A stretch of 64,000 bases of DNA from Prunus persica (Eukaryota > Streptophyta > Magnoliopsida > Rosales > Rosaceae). A program made the position numbers and the translations under genes. The stretch is from the NCBI RefSeq assembly GCF_000346465.2, contig NC_034011.1:2441508-2505507 (forward strand). The letters run 5' to 3'. The notes below the pieces were generated by a model. That model saw only the letters and a program-made list of their open reading frames with translations. It was not told the origin of the DNA and searched no databases. Below, piece after piece: positions 1 through 12,269 of the stretch; position 1 is the stretch's first letter, and the number at the start of each line of letters is the position of its first letter.

Positions 1-200
1 TATCTCGCCGCCGGCCACCACTGCCGGAATCCCTCCGCCGGCCACCACCGCCGGACTTCCGCTGCCGGCCACCTGCCACCACCACCGTTGGCCGTCATCG
101 CCCGTCGCCGACCACCACCGTCGGACTCCCGCCGCTGGCCACCTGCCACCACCACCGTTGGCCGCCATCGCCTGCCACCGTCTGTAGATGACCAACTCCG
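1..200. repeat. GC-rich imperfect tandem repeat
   Basis: CCG/CCACC-rich sequence unlike the AT-rich surroundings. A block containing gccacctgccaccaccac occurs at about 68 and again at about 137, giving a period near 69 bp. No start codon with a convincing frame is visible. It could be part of a Pro/His-rich coding exon that continues outside the window. Confidence 0.5.
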
Positions 201-220
201 TTGCCCTTTATTCACCTTTA

Positions 221-305
221 AAAAAAAGATTGTGTCATTGAATGGACTCGAACCTTGACCCTCAAAGGAGGAAGGCTCACTCACAAACCACTACACCAAA
301 CTTGA
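221..305 (-). mobile_element. tRNA-derived SINE head (relic)
   Basis: Read on the minus strand, this stretch has an A-box-like TGGTGTAGTGG about 35 bases before a B-box GGTTCGAGTCC, the spacing of an internal RNA polymerase III promoter. A T-run follows, as in some plant SINEs. A decayed tRNA is the alternative, but no cloverleaf was found. Confidence 0.45.
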
Positions 306-489
306 TTTTGTAATATTTATTCAATTATACAATATTTATATAAACAATCAATGGTTTATTAAAAATAAATATAAATATAAAGCATTTCAACACTTATTCA
401 CACAAAAACTGCAAATAAAAACAGAAACTGCAACAAAAATATAATGTAGATATCAATTATGTTAAAAAAAACAAAAACAAAAACGAAAA

Positions 490-1620
490 CAGCTACAAAA
501 ACAATTGTAATTAAATGAAAACTGCAATGCAGTTTCCGGTTTCCAAAAGTCCAATTTTGAGTTCTCTTGCTCTTAGGTAGTTCTACTCTTCTCTTGCCCA
601 CCTAATTCCTCATCTAGGTAGCTTCTACTCTTTAAATTGGTGAGGTTGAAGATCAAGGAAAGAGCAAAAATCCAATTGTAATTAAATGAAAACTGCAATG
701 CAGTTTCCAAAAGTCCAATTTTGAGTTCTCTTGCTCTTGAGTAATTCTACTCTTCTCTTGCCCACCCAATTCCTCATCTGGGTAGCCTCTACTCTTCAAA
801 TTGGTGAGATTGAAGGCCAAGTAAAGAGCAAAAATCCAATTGTAATTACAAAAACTGCAATGCAGTTTCCAAAACTGCAATGCATATTCCAAAACTGCAA
901 TGCAGTTTCTGAAACTGCAATGTAGTTTGTGCAAAACTATAATGCAGAACTTGTATAAAATTTTACTGAACTAAAGCTTAAATGGTATTGCAAACTATCA
1001 TATGACAGTGATGTCATAAACAACAAGCATCTCTATCCTAAGAACCGCAATATGATCTCAAGTTTCCAGGTCGAAATTGAAAATATAGCTAGAAACAAAA
1101 CAAAATTGAAATATGCATTGCTGCAAACTAAATAATTTAGATAGCAAACTCCACAAGTACAAAGAGAAGGGAATCAAATCAACACTAGCTTAACAACTCA
1201 ATAACCAACAACCTATGGATTACGGGGCAAAACCTCCAATGTATCTCTACCAAGCATAAAAAAGTCACAAATAAAAGATATCATGAAAATGTAAAGTAGT
1301 TACTAGTCAAAACCCAGGCATCAAAATTCTGTAAACCAGTAAAGAATCACTGGTGAAACCCATAGATAAATGAAGGTGTCAAATAGCAGTAAACATCTAG
1401 CATGTAATAAAAAAATGCAACAAACAGAAACTTCAATGCAGTTTATGAAAAAAATATGCCCAAAAGTGAAAAGAAACCAAAAGGCAAAGCCATGATCAAA
1501 GTACTAAAACTAATTTCAAAACACATATAAGTAGATGAGCAGTTGTAATATTCCCATAGACTTGGAAAAATTATTCTAAAATCGAAATATGGAACAGGAA
1601 ACTGCACTGCAGTTTCTTAT
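490..1620. repeat. Dispersed near-palindromic 17-mer repeats
   Basis: The motif aaactgcaatgcagttt or close variants recurs near 520, 690, 855, 875, 893, 911 and 1600. It is almost its own reverse complement. A longer block, from the motif through 'ccaattttgagttctcttgctctt', is duplicated at about 499-575 and 674-745. Short frames in both directions are low-complexity and not credible genes. Confidence 0.5.
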
Positions 1621-4490
1621 CAAAAATTGCAACAACGGAACTATAATGCATTTTATGACAAAACATCTGCCCATGTTTGCATAGAAACCAAATGGCAAAG
1701 CCATAATTAAAGTACTAAAACTCATTTCAAAGCACATTTAAGTCGATGAACAATCATAATATTCCCATAGACTTGCAAAAATTATTCTAAAATAGAAATA
1801 TGGAACAGGAAACTGCCCTGCAATTTCTGATCAATCTACTACAACACTAACAAAACAACAACCCAAAAACTTCATGAAAACAAGCATTGAATGACAGTTG
1901 CAAAGGAATATCCACTAATGAAACAATTGCATAATTTTCATTAACTTCAAAAAAATACCTCAGCAGCAGAAAAATTGAGCTTCACATCAAAATTTGAATA
2001 ATGCAATAGAAGAAGAAGATCGAAAAATATACTGCAATTTCTAGAAAAATCAAAAGTTCTCGTATGTGCAAAGAAAACTGATGAGACCTTATATGTACAA
2101 GTAAAATAACAAATTTTAAATTTTTTAAATTTTAAAATCCATAAATTAAATAAAAATCATCCTTAGTGGCATCACTTACATCTACGTTGCATACAAAAGA
2201 AAATAGAAGATAAAAAAAATAATAAAGCAGGTACAATCATCAACAAGCAGCAATCAAGAACTTAAGAAAATACAATCATCAACTAGCAAAAAATTCTAGT
2301 AAAATAAGTACAAAAATAATATATGAAAATTTCTACTAAAAATAAATTATATATGGAAAGCATTGACAAATTAGGGATTCACCTTCTGATTTGCTTTATT
2401 TCTTCTTGCAATCATTTCATGGCTTGAAATTCCAAGTACTTTGTAATATGAGAGAGATGGTGTGGCGTGGAGTGGAGAGGATCAGAGAGAGCACACATTT
2501 TGACCTTGGCAAAGGAAAGAATAAGTTGTAAAGAGCGAAGAAACAATTTGGGCAAAGAAAAAAAATAATCAATTTGGCAAAGAAGAGAATAATCAATTTG
2601 GGAAAAGGAATGTTGAACCTTGGTTACCTGGGAGAGGAGAGCACGCCTTCTTGTTTGTTGGGAACTTGGGAGAGGAAAACAACCTGTTGGAAACTTGGGA
2701 GAGGAGACCAACGTCTTGTTAGGAACAAAAACTCTGCCTACAACCATCTTGTTTATCTTGATCTCCTGCAAAGAGAGGCCAAAGAGAGATGAGGAGGCTG
2801 TGGAGTCGGCGAGGTCGATGACCTAAACTCTCGTGAGGTTAACCTCAACTTCCAGCAGAGAGAGATTGATGAAAGAGATCTAATTTTGGTCAGGTTTTTA
2901 AACAAAAAGGGTAAAATTGTATTTTAACTTTGTAATTTAGACAGGCCAACGAATTTGGGCCTTCTCTTCGGCCTAATCCAAAATAACAATTCTTTCTTAG
3001 GTATTAAAACCCAAACAAAAATACCCAATATCTCAAATACTAATTAGTAAAGTTACTTATGTCTAATACCTAATTTTTCTTAAATAAAATCATGAACTTT
3101 CCTCTCCTTTTTTTTTTTTTTTTTTTTTGAGCGGATGTACTTTCCTCTTTTGTAATAGTTGACTGCTACTAGGATTATTCTCTAACCGTATGTAAAACTT
3201 CCTATAGTTACATCCTGTATATAATGTATTTCATACATAAATCAAATCATTGAGGAATTCAGCCAAATCTTCTCTCTTCTTTACCCTTCTACAAACTCCA
3301 ATGAGATATTTTGACAGCCTGTGCGAGTATTATGTTTAATGGGGCCTCAAGCTTAAAAGTAGGATTTTAATTTCATAGTTTATTAGCCATGTGTTTTGCA
3401 CCTGCAATAGCGTAAACATGATTAGCCCCATGTGGTTCTTATTACAATGTTTAACTATAGTCACGTGTTTCAAGAGCTGAATAGTATTAGCTAAAGTTGT
3501 TATAGCTTAAAATCTAAGGACCAATTTTTGTTTGGGTACTTACTGTTTCTATAGTTTTTCTAGAAATATATTAAAGTACAGATTGGGATAAAATAGTAAA
3601 AGGTTGAGAGTTAAAATCATGTGTTTATTAAGAGATTATTTTATTAATTGAGCAAACAAATTAAATATAATATGATTATATGCCTACAAAAATTGAGTAG
3701 ACAATGGGTTACAAAACTACATTTGAGTGGGCTACTAAGTTTTTATAGGATGAATAACATTAAAATATATGTAATATATTTTAATTTGATAAAAAAGCTA
3801 CCTATACCTAGTTCCGCCCATGTTCAAGTAGACAAAGTGATCTTCACACACTTTAATCCTTGACCAAATATACTTATGACTAGTCAACTGTCAGACATGA
3901 ATCACCACAAACAAGAACATACACAGGGCATATTAATATGTACCTGCAAGCCAAGAGAATTACTAGTGACAACCTAAGCACTCAGAAGGACCCGTCAATC
4001 TATGCATCCTTTGTGCTAGCAACAGCTATGGTGAAAATGTGTGAAGGCTTCATAATTAAGTAAACACCAAACAACAGAAAATGATGACTAGTCAACCGCA
4101 AGAACACAAACCCAGAAATACATGAACATTATGCGATGACTAGTCAACTGTCAAGAATATAAACCTAGAAAATTACAGAGATGCAAACCATAAATTGTTC
4201 ACCCAAAAACCCACCATTGGGAAAAATTGGGAGTCATCAATAGACTAGGCAATCCACTAAGCAAAAAGATTCTTACAAATAAATACTAGAGCAAGCTCAA
4301 CAAATCCTAAGTCTATTTAGGAAGATGAGCTATACCTCCTTTGTGCAATTTTTGACTTTTATCAAAATTCCAAATTTATTTCCCTTATCCAAACATACCA
4401 CAAGAGTTATCATTTTCGAAATTGTGTAAAAAATATATTGATGATGTGATGATGTGATAATGTAAAATATTTGTTTGTCAGCTTTATGCA

Positions 4491-4522
<32 letters not shown>

Positions 4523-4627
4523 CTTACGAAAAAACGATGATGTTCTTAATTATTGTTTTTGATTTACAGACAATGATCGTTTTAATTTTTAACTTGTTTT
4601 GGATTTAATTTTTAATTCAGGTGCCCC
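1621..4627. other. Intergenic, upstream of the GDSL array
   Basis: AT-rich DNA without a credible gene. At 2600-2720 there are three copies of a 'gggagaggag' phrase. A block at about 3290-3460 containing tagtttattagccatgtg is shared with the upstream regions of the next GDSL genes. TGACTAGTCA occurs three times between 3877 and 4146. An (ATT)n microsatellite lies at about 4493-4521. Confidence 0.5.
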
Positions 4628-4635
4628 TATAAATA
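4628..4635 (+). promoter_or_regulatory. TATA box of GDSL gene 1
   Basis: TATAAATA lies 56 bases before the ATG at 4684. The same box in the same context (gcccctataaatat) occurs at the same distance from the next gene at 7447. Confidence 0.6.
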
Positions 4636-4683
4636 TGAAGTGAAGCTAGATGAGGTGAAGATGCAATTAGTTAATAGACAGAT

Positions 4684-6267
4684 ATGGCAAATATAAGGTA
4701 TATCCAAATCTTGGTCTTTGCCTTGTGTTCAAGCCTTCTCATTATCACAACCCAAAGCCATGGCCATTCTGGGTTGCCAAAAAGACATGCACCTCTTTTC
4801 ATACTTGGGGATTCAGTCTTTGAGGCTGGAAATAATAACTACTTTAACACTACAGCCCGGGCAAATTATAAGCCATATGGTGAAACCTACTTTAAGTACC
4901 CAACTGGGAGATTTTCTGATGGTCGTCAAGTTCCAGATTTTATTGGTAAGATATGAATCTTTTTATTTTTTAAATTTATATTTTTATAAAGATATATAAA
5001 GATATATATATGAAATATGACTAGACATTACTTTATATTGTTGCAGCTCAGTATGCAAAGTTGCCACTGATTCCACCATATCTACAGCCCGATTTGCATG
5101 ATCTTTCATATGGTGTCAACTTTGCATCTGCAGGATCTGGTGCTTTGGATGGAACTCGCCAAGGATCGGTATGTGACATATTTGTTTCACGGTTACGACT
5201 ATTGACATAATGTGATTCACTAACCAACTTCTTGAAAACTATATGATCTCCTGTCCATATGGAAATGGTTACTTACTATTTTTCATATAAAATACATCAA
5301 CTACTTCTCTTTTAGATGGAAATCATCGCTTTGAACCTTGTTTCAGGTGATAAGCCTTAAAACTCAACTGTCAAATTTCAAGATCGTCAGGAAGTCGTTG
5401 AGGAAAAAACTAGGCGATGAAAAAGCCAAATCTCTGCTATCAAGAGCTGTTTACTTTTTTAATACTGGAAGCAACGATTACCTTTTCGCATTCGACACAG
5501 ACCCAACTGTGCTCGGATCCTACTCTCAACAGGAATATGTAGACCTGGTGATAGGCAACATGACTGCAGTGGTCGAAGTAATGAAATCTTAGCACTTCAA
5601 AAAAAAATGAAAAGAAAATCCTTTTATGCATATTACTAATAAACATTATTAATTTCGATGTCTTGTTTTAGGGAATCTATAAAAGAGGAGGAAGAAATTT
5701 TGCGTTGCTTGACCTCTGGCCTATGGCTTGTCTTCCATACGGAAGAGGAACACTTCAAAAAAAAGGTGCTTGCTTTGACACAATTACACCATACGTGACA
5801 CTACACAACAAAGGACTTGCCAATGCCCTACAAAAGCTGGAGAAGAAACTCGAGGGATTCAGATACTCATTCATCAGTTCTAATGAGTTTCTGACAAAAA
5901 GAATGAACAACCCTTCTAAATATGGTATTAATTCCTTCGTTATACATGGTTTTGATGTCATTAATTATGTTAATTACTATTTATTTAAGCGACCATGTTT
6001 TTGTTTTGTGATAAAATTTTTGGAAAATTGTAAGGTTTCGTGGAAGGAAAGGTGGCATGCTGTGGAAGTGGTCCATATGGAGGAATTTTTAACTGTGGAG
6101 GAATGAAGATTTCAAAAAAGTATAATTTATGCAAGAATGTTAGTGAATATGTCTTCTTTGATTCTTCTCATCCAACCGAGAGGGTCTATGAACAGTTTGC
6201 CAAGAAAATATGGAGTGGAAATTCCATCACTGCGCCTTACAATCTGAAAGCACTATTTGAAAATTAG
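4684..6267 (+). CDS. GDSL esterase/lipase, GLIP-like (array gene 1)
   Basis: Secreted SGNH hydrolase of the plant GDSL family, expected to cleave ester bonds of lipids or acylated substrates in the cell wall space. Five exons were placed by GT/AG sites and homology to the other copies: 4684-4945, 5047-5168, 5347-5577, 5672-5924 and 6035-6267, joining in frame to 366 residues, the usual family length. Residues 1-26 form a signal peptide. Block I is LGDSVFEAGNNNY with nucleophile Ser44. The oxyanion residues are Gly110 (YGVNFAS) and Asn171 (GSNDY). Block V is DSSHPTE with Asp332 and His335, so the active site is complete. Family placement is firm. The GLIP1/GLIP5-like subgroup is inferred from the NNNY and FKYPTGRFSDGR region. 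Substrate and any defence role cannot be read from sequence. Confidence 0.92.
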
Positions 6268-6647
6268 CTGAGGGGATGATCCGATGGTCAATTAGCAAAT
6301 AATTTGTACTTTTTGAAAGAGAGACAACAACTCATATGTCAAGCTTTGTCTCAAAATAAGATGCAGCCTTTGTATTGAATATTATAATTGTATGGTGGTG
6401 GAAGGAGAGCCAACAAATAAACATTATTTCATATGGTAACGTTTTGTTAACTTTGTCTCAAAAGGTGCAGAGCCTTATGGATGGGCCTGTCACCTGTGAG
6501 CGTCTTTGCGACATATCTAGATGGGCACCATGCTTTTGGTTTAGGAGAGATTCTGGAGATAGCAAATTATTATCTCTAGCTAATAATGCAATAATATGTG
6601 GGATAACTTTTTTACTTGTCATTGTGTTATTGATCTTTGGTACAAAT
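6268..6647. other. 3' flank of GDSL gene 1
   Basis: AT-rich downstream region. A frame of 115 codons from 6375 has no recognisable domain and is not conserved after the other array genes, so no gene is called. Confidence 0.4.
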
Positions 6648-6806
6648 TTTTTTTTTCCATGCGTATCAAGTGCACCTCAACTCTATGCAATAACGCAGAA
6701 TTTAACACAAATAATTGTCTAAACTACTCTAAATTAATTTGAGAGATTCGAACTTAAGTGCAAAATGGTTGGCTCACTGCACTGGCCACTGGCATTACCC
6801 CACGAG
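6648..6806 (-). mobile_element. tRNA-derived SINE candidate
   Basis: On the minus strand the segment begins with a tRNA-like head (GGTCTCGTGGGGTAATGCC, then AGTGGCCAGTGCAGTGAG). It has a B-box-like AAGTTCGAATC about 60 bases in, and after a body of about 90 bases it ends in an A-run. This is the plan of a plant SINE. Target-site duplications were not resolved. Confidence 0.45.
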
Positions 6807-7389
6807 ACCACATCTGCTATATATATCTTCAATTTTAAAAGAATGAAGGACATAAGCTAAATACAAACACATAGAATGCAATGAAAAAGAAAAGTTCTTT
6901 GAATCAAATCTGAATAATTGTAATCAATCCCAAAATAGCATTAATTAGTCCTTGCACTTCCCACATCAAATCCAATCGAGATCTTTTGACAGAGGTGGAG
7001 GATTCTTTTTGATGGAAGCAACAAGCTTGAAAGTATAGGATTTTAATTCCATAGTTTATTAGCCTTTTTTATTTTTTTATTTTTTATTTTTGGTTCTCTC
7101 AACAACGTGGCTGTGGATCTCATCACAGTATTTAATTAGCCATGTGTTCCAGCAGGTCGTTATTGTAAACCTGATTAATTAGTATTTATATGGACTTATC
7201 ATTTTGGACATCAGAAGTTGTGATCATAATGTAAAATATTCGTTTGCTTTTCGTATATTATTATTCCTTACAGAAAACGACGATTTATGCACATTTTGAT
7301 CCTTTAAATTTTTTTAAACGGGAGATATAGTAGTTGTTTACTTGTTTTGGGCGGCAAATTTTATTTTATGCTCTGCCTTGAGATGCCCC
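6807..7389. promoter_or_regulatory. Promoter region of GDSL gene 2 (duplicated block)
   Basis: The segment at about 6960-7200 (gatcttttgacag, then aggattttaattccatagtttattagcc) matches the segment at about 3300-3460 upstream of array gene 1. The promoter was therefore duplicated with the gene. Confidence 0.45.
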
Positions 7390-7397
7390 TATAAATA
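7390..7397 (+). promoter_or_regulatory. TATA box of GDSL gene 2
   Basis: TATAAATA lies 57 bases before the ATG at 7447, in the same sequence context as the TATA box at 4628. Confidence 0.6.
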
Positions 7398-7446
7398 TCA
7401 ACTGAAGCTAGATGAGGTGAAGATGCATCTAATCTAATAGATAGAA

Positions 7447-9138
7447 ATGGCAAATATCCAAGTCTTTGTCTTTGCCTTGTGTACAAGCCTTCTCATTATC
7501 ACAACCCAAAGCCATGGCCATTCTGGGTTGCCAAAAACACATGCACCCCTTTTCGTATTTGGGGATTCTGTCTTTGAGGTTGGAAATAATAACTACTTTA
7601 ATACTAGTTGGCAGGCAAATTATTCGCCATATGGTGAAACTTTCTTTAAGTACCCAACTGGGAGATTTTCTGATGGTCGTCAAGTTCCAGATTTTATTGG
7701 TACGTAGAAAATTTGATATGAGTGTTTTTTTATATACATATCTGAAATATTACTAGACAAATTTATTGTTGCATTGCAGCTGAGTATGCGAAGTTGCCAT
7801 TGATTCCACCATATCTACAGCCCGACAATCATGAATTTTCATATGGTATCAACTTTGCATCTGCTGGAGCTGGTGCTATGGTTGAAACTCGCCAAGGCGC
7901 GGTATGTGAAGTGTTTTTGCAAGAACCTGGGTGCATCTTAAGTTAAAGTTGTCGAAAAGACAGGTTTTCTGGGTTAGTTGAGCGATTTGAGTTTAATATT
8001 TAGGGTTCACGGTATTGCTAATTGACACATAAGTCTACCGAGCACATAATGCGATTCGCTAATGTGTCGTACTGACTTCTTGAAAATTATGATCTCCTGT
8101 CCATACGAAAATGGTTACTTATTAGGTTTACATCAACTATTTCTCTCTATGATGTAAATAATCACTTTGAACCAACCTTGTTTCAGGTGATAGGCCTTCC
8201 TTCTCAACTGTCAAATTTCAAGATCGTTAGGAAGTCCTTGAGGAAGAAACTGGGCAATGAAGAAGCCAAATCTCTGCTATCAAGAGCTGTTTACTTTTTT
8301 AGTATTGGAAGCAACGATTACATTTTCCCGTTCGACACGGACCCAAGTGTGCTTGGATCCTACTCTCATCAGGAATATGTGGACCTGGTGATAGGCAACA
8401 TAACTTCAGTGGTCAAAGTAAATTCTTAGTCCTTGAAAAGACACCCCCCCAAAAAAATAAATAAATAAAATCCTTTTTATGCATATTAATTACTAATTAA
8501 CATTAGTTTCGATGTCTTGTGTTAGGGAATCTATAAGAAAGGAGGAAGAAATTTTGCGTTGCTTAACCTCTGGCCTATTGCTTGTCTTCCATACGCAAGA
8601 GCACTTAAAACGGAAAAAAAAGGTGCTTGCTTTGATGAGTTTACACCATTTGTGAAACTACACAACAAAGCACTTGCCAAAGCCCTACAGAAGCTGGAGA
8701 AGAAACTCAAGGGATTCAGATACTCAATCTCCGATTTTAACGAATTTTTGACACAGAGAATGAACCACCCATCTAAATATGGTATTAATTCCATCTATAT
8801 ATGCTTTGTTTTCTTAATGATCTTATTAATTATACATGGTTTTGATATCATTATACTAAAGCAACTATGTTTTTGTTTTGTGATAAATTGTTGGAAAATT
8901 GTAAGGTTTCGTGGAAGGGGAGGCGGCATGCTGTGGAAGTGGTGTATATGGAGGAATTTATAACTGTGGAGGAAAGAGGATTGCCAAAGAGTATAATTTA
9001 TGCAAGAATGTTAGTGAATATGTCTTCTATGACTCTGCTCATCCAACCGACAGGGTCTACGAACAGTTTGCCAAGCAAATATGGAGTGGAAATTCCATCA
9101 CCGCGCCTTACAATCTGAAAGCACTATTTGAAACTTAG
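7447..9138 (+). CDS. GDSL esterase/lipase, GLIP-like (array gene 2)
   Basis: Closest relative of array gene 1. Exons: 7447-7699, 7780-7901, 8187-8417, 8526-8781 and 8906-9138, joining in frame to 364 residues. A signal peptide (MANIQVFVFALCTSLL...) is followed by FVFGDSVFEVGNNNY with Ser41. Gly107 lies in YGINFAS, Asn168 in GSNDY, and Asp330/His333 in DSAHPTD, so the catalytic set is complete. Exon sizes 2, 3 and 5 equal those of gene 1, and exon 4 is 3 bp longer. The promoter and 3' end are also duplicated from gene 1, so this is a recent tandem copy. It is probably a secreted lipid or ester hydrolase, with unknown substrate. Confidence 0.92.
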
Positions 9139-9629
9139 CTAAGTAAGATTATTGTAAATGCACAGATGATCTGATGCCCAATATAAATTTGTACTTTTTG
9201 ATCCAAGCCACGGATTTTTTTTCTCTTTGATCTTAAATTTTTGTGAGAGTTATAATAAGAATGTTAAAGTGTACCTTTTGTGAGTATTGAAAATAAGGAA
9301 TAATTTCCACACAAAAAATTTATACCCTTGAATGAAGATATATATATTTGAGCATTTTCACTTGTATACTGTCAACTTCATGGGTTCTGACAATGTTGAA
9401 CCAGGTTGATATCATATTAACTGCAAGATTGTAAACCTGATTAGTATTTATTGTCTTGTTTTGCCAAATGGTTATTATTTTAGGTTTGCTCAACCAGGCT
9501 GTTTGTGGATCATGACAGTATTTTATTAGCCATGTTCAACCAGAAACCGGGATGTCATTATGTCATAGTTTATTAGCCATGTGTGTTTAGAACGGAGGGA
9601 GAAATTATGAAAAAGGATGTCATCACATA
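9139..9629. other. 3' flank of GDSL gene 2
   Basis: No gene. The stretch at about 9440-9625 (ttgtcttgttttgccaaatgg, then gagaaattatgaaaaaggatgtcatcacata) matches the DNA after array gene 3 at about 15560-15660. It marks the edge of the duplicated unit before the repeat block that starts near 9630. Confidence 0.5.
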
Positions 9630-10249
9630 CACTGGCAGATGCAGAAATTTTTTAGCGGAGATGCAATACAGAGAGTGAAAGGACCCACCCCGAATTTTCC
9701 AAAGCCCGAGGTGAATCCTGTGAAAATTCCCGACATCACCCCGATGTCGGGCCCACTTCTAAAGTTATACCCTTTTTTCCAAAATGGAATAAGGGTACGA
9801 GACTTTCTGCCGAAATTTCGACAGAGTCTCCCCTGTAAATTGAACATTTCCCAAAATTACAACTTGCATAAAAATACATTTAATATCCACAACTGGCAGC
9901 ATGCACAATATAATTTCATGCAATTCACATAAACGGCCTTCGGCCTTCCAATAATTCTCAACTACCAAGCATGTTAGCAAATCAATTCATGCCTTAAACA
10001 AGGCAACCGATAAATTCAAATATAAATTACGACTACTAAATCTCAACATACATCATCTAACTTTTTCAATTTCAACATACGAGGTTTTAACCTCCTAACA
10101 CAATCACATCTATGTCCGCGGCTGCACCTAATAACCTTAGGCTGCCTACGTACCCTCCCTGAGGGATCAAACCACACGTAGTTCTTCCTTAAAACCCAAT
10201 TCCACACATAAGCAATATCTTATTTCATTTCTCTGTATTTCACATAATC

Positions 10250-10795
10250 GCCGGTACTACCAACGCCACGTATGAGGCCTGTCAACACGCCGGATAACCT
10301 ACGCCACGTGCGACCATACAATACTATCACAATATCTCCTCATACGCCAGTACAACCAACGCCACGTAGGGGCCTGTCTCAACACGCCGGATAACCTACG
10401 CCACGTGCGACCATACTATACTATCACAATATCTCCCCATACGCTGGTACAACCAACGCTACGTATGGGGCCTGTCAACACGTCGGATAACCTACGCCAC
10501 GTGCGACCATACCATACTATCATAATATTTTCCCATATGCCGATACAACCAACGTCACGTATGGGGCTTGTCTTAACGCCGGATAACCTACGCCACGCGA
10601 GACCTGAACATCATATCACAATATCTCCCCATACACCGGTACAACCAACGCCACGTATGAGATCTGTCGACACGCCGGATAACCTACGCCACGTGCGACC
10701 CCAACATACTATCACAAGATCTCCCCATACGCCGGTACAACCAACGCCACGTATGGGGTCTGTCTACACACTAGATAATCTACTCCACGTGGGAC
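10250..10795. repeat. 96-bp tandem repeat array, six copies, with G-boxes
   Basis: Six imperfect units begin near 10250, 10344, 10442, 10538, 10634 and 10731. Each carries ccaacgccacgta(t)gggg and, about 40 bases later, cctacgccacgtgcgacc. The second half-unit contains CACGTG, a perfect G-box core, in five of the six units. The frame from 10405 is a by-product of the repeat. Confidence 0.75.
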
Positions 10796-11898
10796 CTAAC
10801 TTTCACAGGGTGGTACTTGTAGTGTAACCAAAATCCAGGGAAGTACCTATGATAGTACGTATAACACTTCAAACTGACATTCTAGACACCTTTTATACTT
10901 TTACAAACGTATATAAATATATAATTTACTTCTAATATTGTGTAAACCTCAACAATAGTCTAGCACCCGATAATTCCCCTGGGAAGGTGAGATTACTCCG
11001 GGAGACTCACGGTCAACCAAGGGTCAAACTACCCTAACCCTGGTCGAACGGGCCCATGGGACCCACGACCTCCAAATTCCGATCCGAAAGTTCCTATGGG
11101 TTCTACGAGGGATAGGACACTCGTCCTGCAAGTTTGGTCCAGATCGGACGGTCAGATCGCTCACGATCGCACGATCTGACAGTTATTATAAAACATAAAC
11201 TTTAAATTATTAAATCGGAACATTTGGGGCTCCGATTCACAATCCTTGAATTCCTACATGATCTTAGAAATACTTAGATTAACATATATTAAATTTGAGA
11301 CCATCCAACGGTCCTAACCTATAGAACCCGAATGACATGCAATAGGCGATATCCGTTCGATAGTCAAACGATGTCCGAATTGAGATCTGCAAAATCCTAC
11401 GCACTCATGATAGCCTAAGGATCTCATCGAGACACAGTGCAACTTCACTACCCCCGCCCACGCGCCGCTACACCCGCCGGCAGCGCTGGGTGCCCAGAGC
11501 GATTATGCATCACCGGAAAATCTCAAAACCACGGCTCCAAACTCCTACCCTAGGCATAACACCCTATTTGGAGCCATTTTTGTTCTTGGACCTACCCCAA
11601 AAACTGACCGAAAGTGGACGGAATCGCAATCCCAAAATCGACCGAATTTCAATTCGAAAATCGAATTACCTACGCTAAGAATCAATCGAATCCTACACAA
11701 CAAGCAGCTAGAGCATGAAGAATGGATGAATTTCCATACCTTGATTGCCAAGCAAAATCAAGCAAAAAATCTCATTTTTCTGGCGGCTGGAGCGGGCGGG
11801 GGGATGTTCAGGCGAGGGGCTGGGTCGTGACGCCGAGGCCAAGCAGATCCTTTTTGGCATCGGTCTTGTCCGCAGCCGCTGCCGGTGGCTGGAGATTC

Positions 11899-11901
<3 letters not shown>

Positions 11902-11973
<72 letters not shown>
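11902..11973. repeat. (GA)n microsatellite
   Basis: About 36 uninterrupted GA dinucleotides. Frames through it encode only Glu/Arg runs and are not genes. Confidence 0.95.
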
Positions 11974-11977
<4 letters not shown>

Positions 11978-12269
11978 TGATTTTTTTATAAAAATTCCAT
12001 TTTGAAATAATTACGATTGTGCCACTGGGTTTCTTTTGACCATATCTCTCTCGTTACAACTTCGATTCGAGCCCACTATGTGTCTACGAACTCATCTCAG
12101 TACAACCTATCCAAAAATACTAGTCACTGCCCCAAACTCTCTCTAGGTAAGAAAATGACCAAAATATCCCTATCCTAAGGGTAAATTTGTAATTTTACTT
12201 AAATAATTTAAATAACGGGTTAAATTTGGAGTCGGGGTGTTACATAGAGAGCTAAATAAGAATGCTTTA

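Larger units (their letters stand above)
9630..12247. mobile_element. Non-coding repeat block, probable degenerate retroelement
   Basis: About 2.6 kb inserted where the gene 2 and gene 3 downstream sequences diverge. It starts with ccaccccgaattttcc-type sequence and ends in a gtcggggtgttaca terminus. A GC-rich phrase 'ctgcctacgtaccctccctgaggga' at 10141 is typical of plant LTR-element leader sequence (recalled, not searched). No gag or pol frame is visible. It holds the 96-bp array (10250-10795) and a GA microsatellite. No matching LTR pair was found, so its class is open. Confidence 0.4.

Noticed and set aside
2412..2826. Overlapping frames on both strands near 2.4-2.8 kb
   Set aside because: Short, repetitive, no recognised domain or splice context.
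6375..6722. 115-codon frame after GDSL gene 1
   Set aside because: Overlaps the 3' flank and a SINE candidate, with no domain and no counterpart after the other copies.
11722..12005. Frames through the GA microsatellite at 11.9 kb
   Set aside because: Coding only Glu/Arg runs; simple-sequence artefact.
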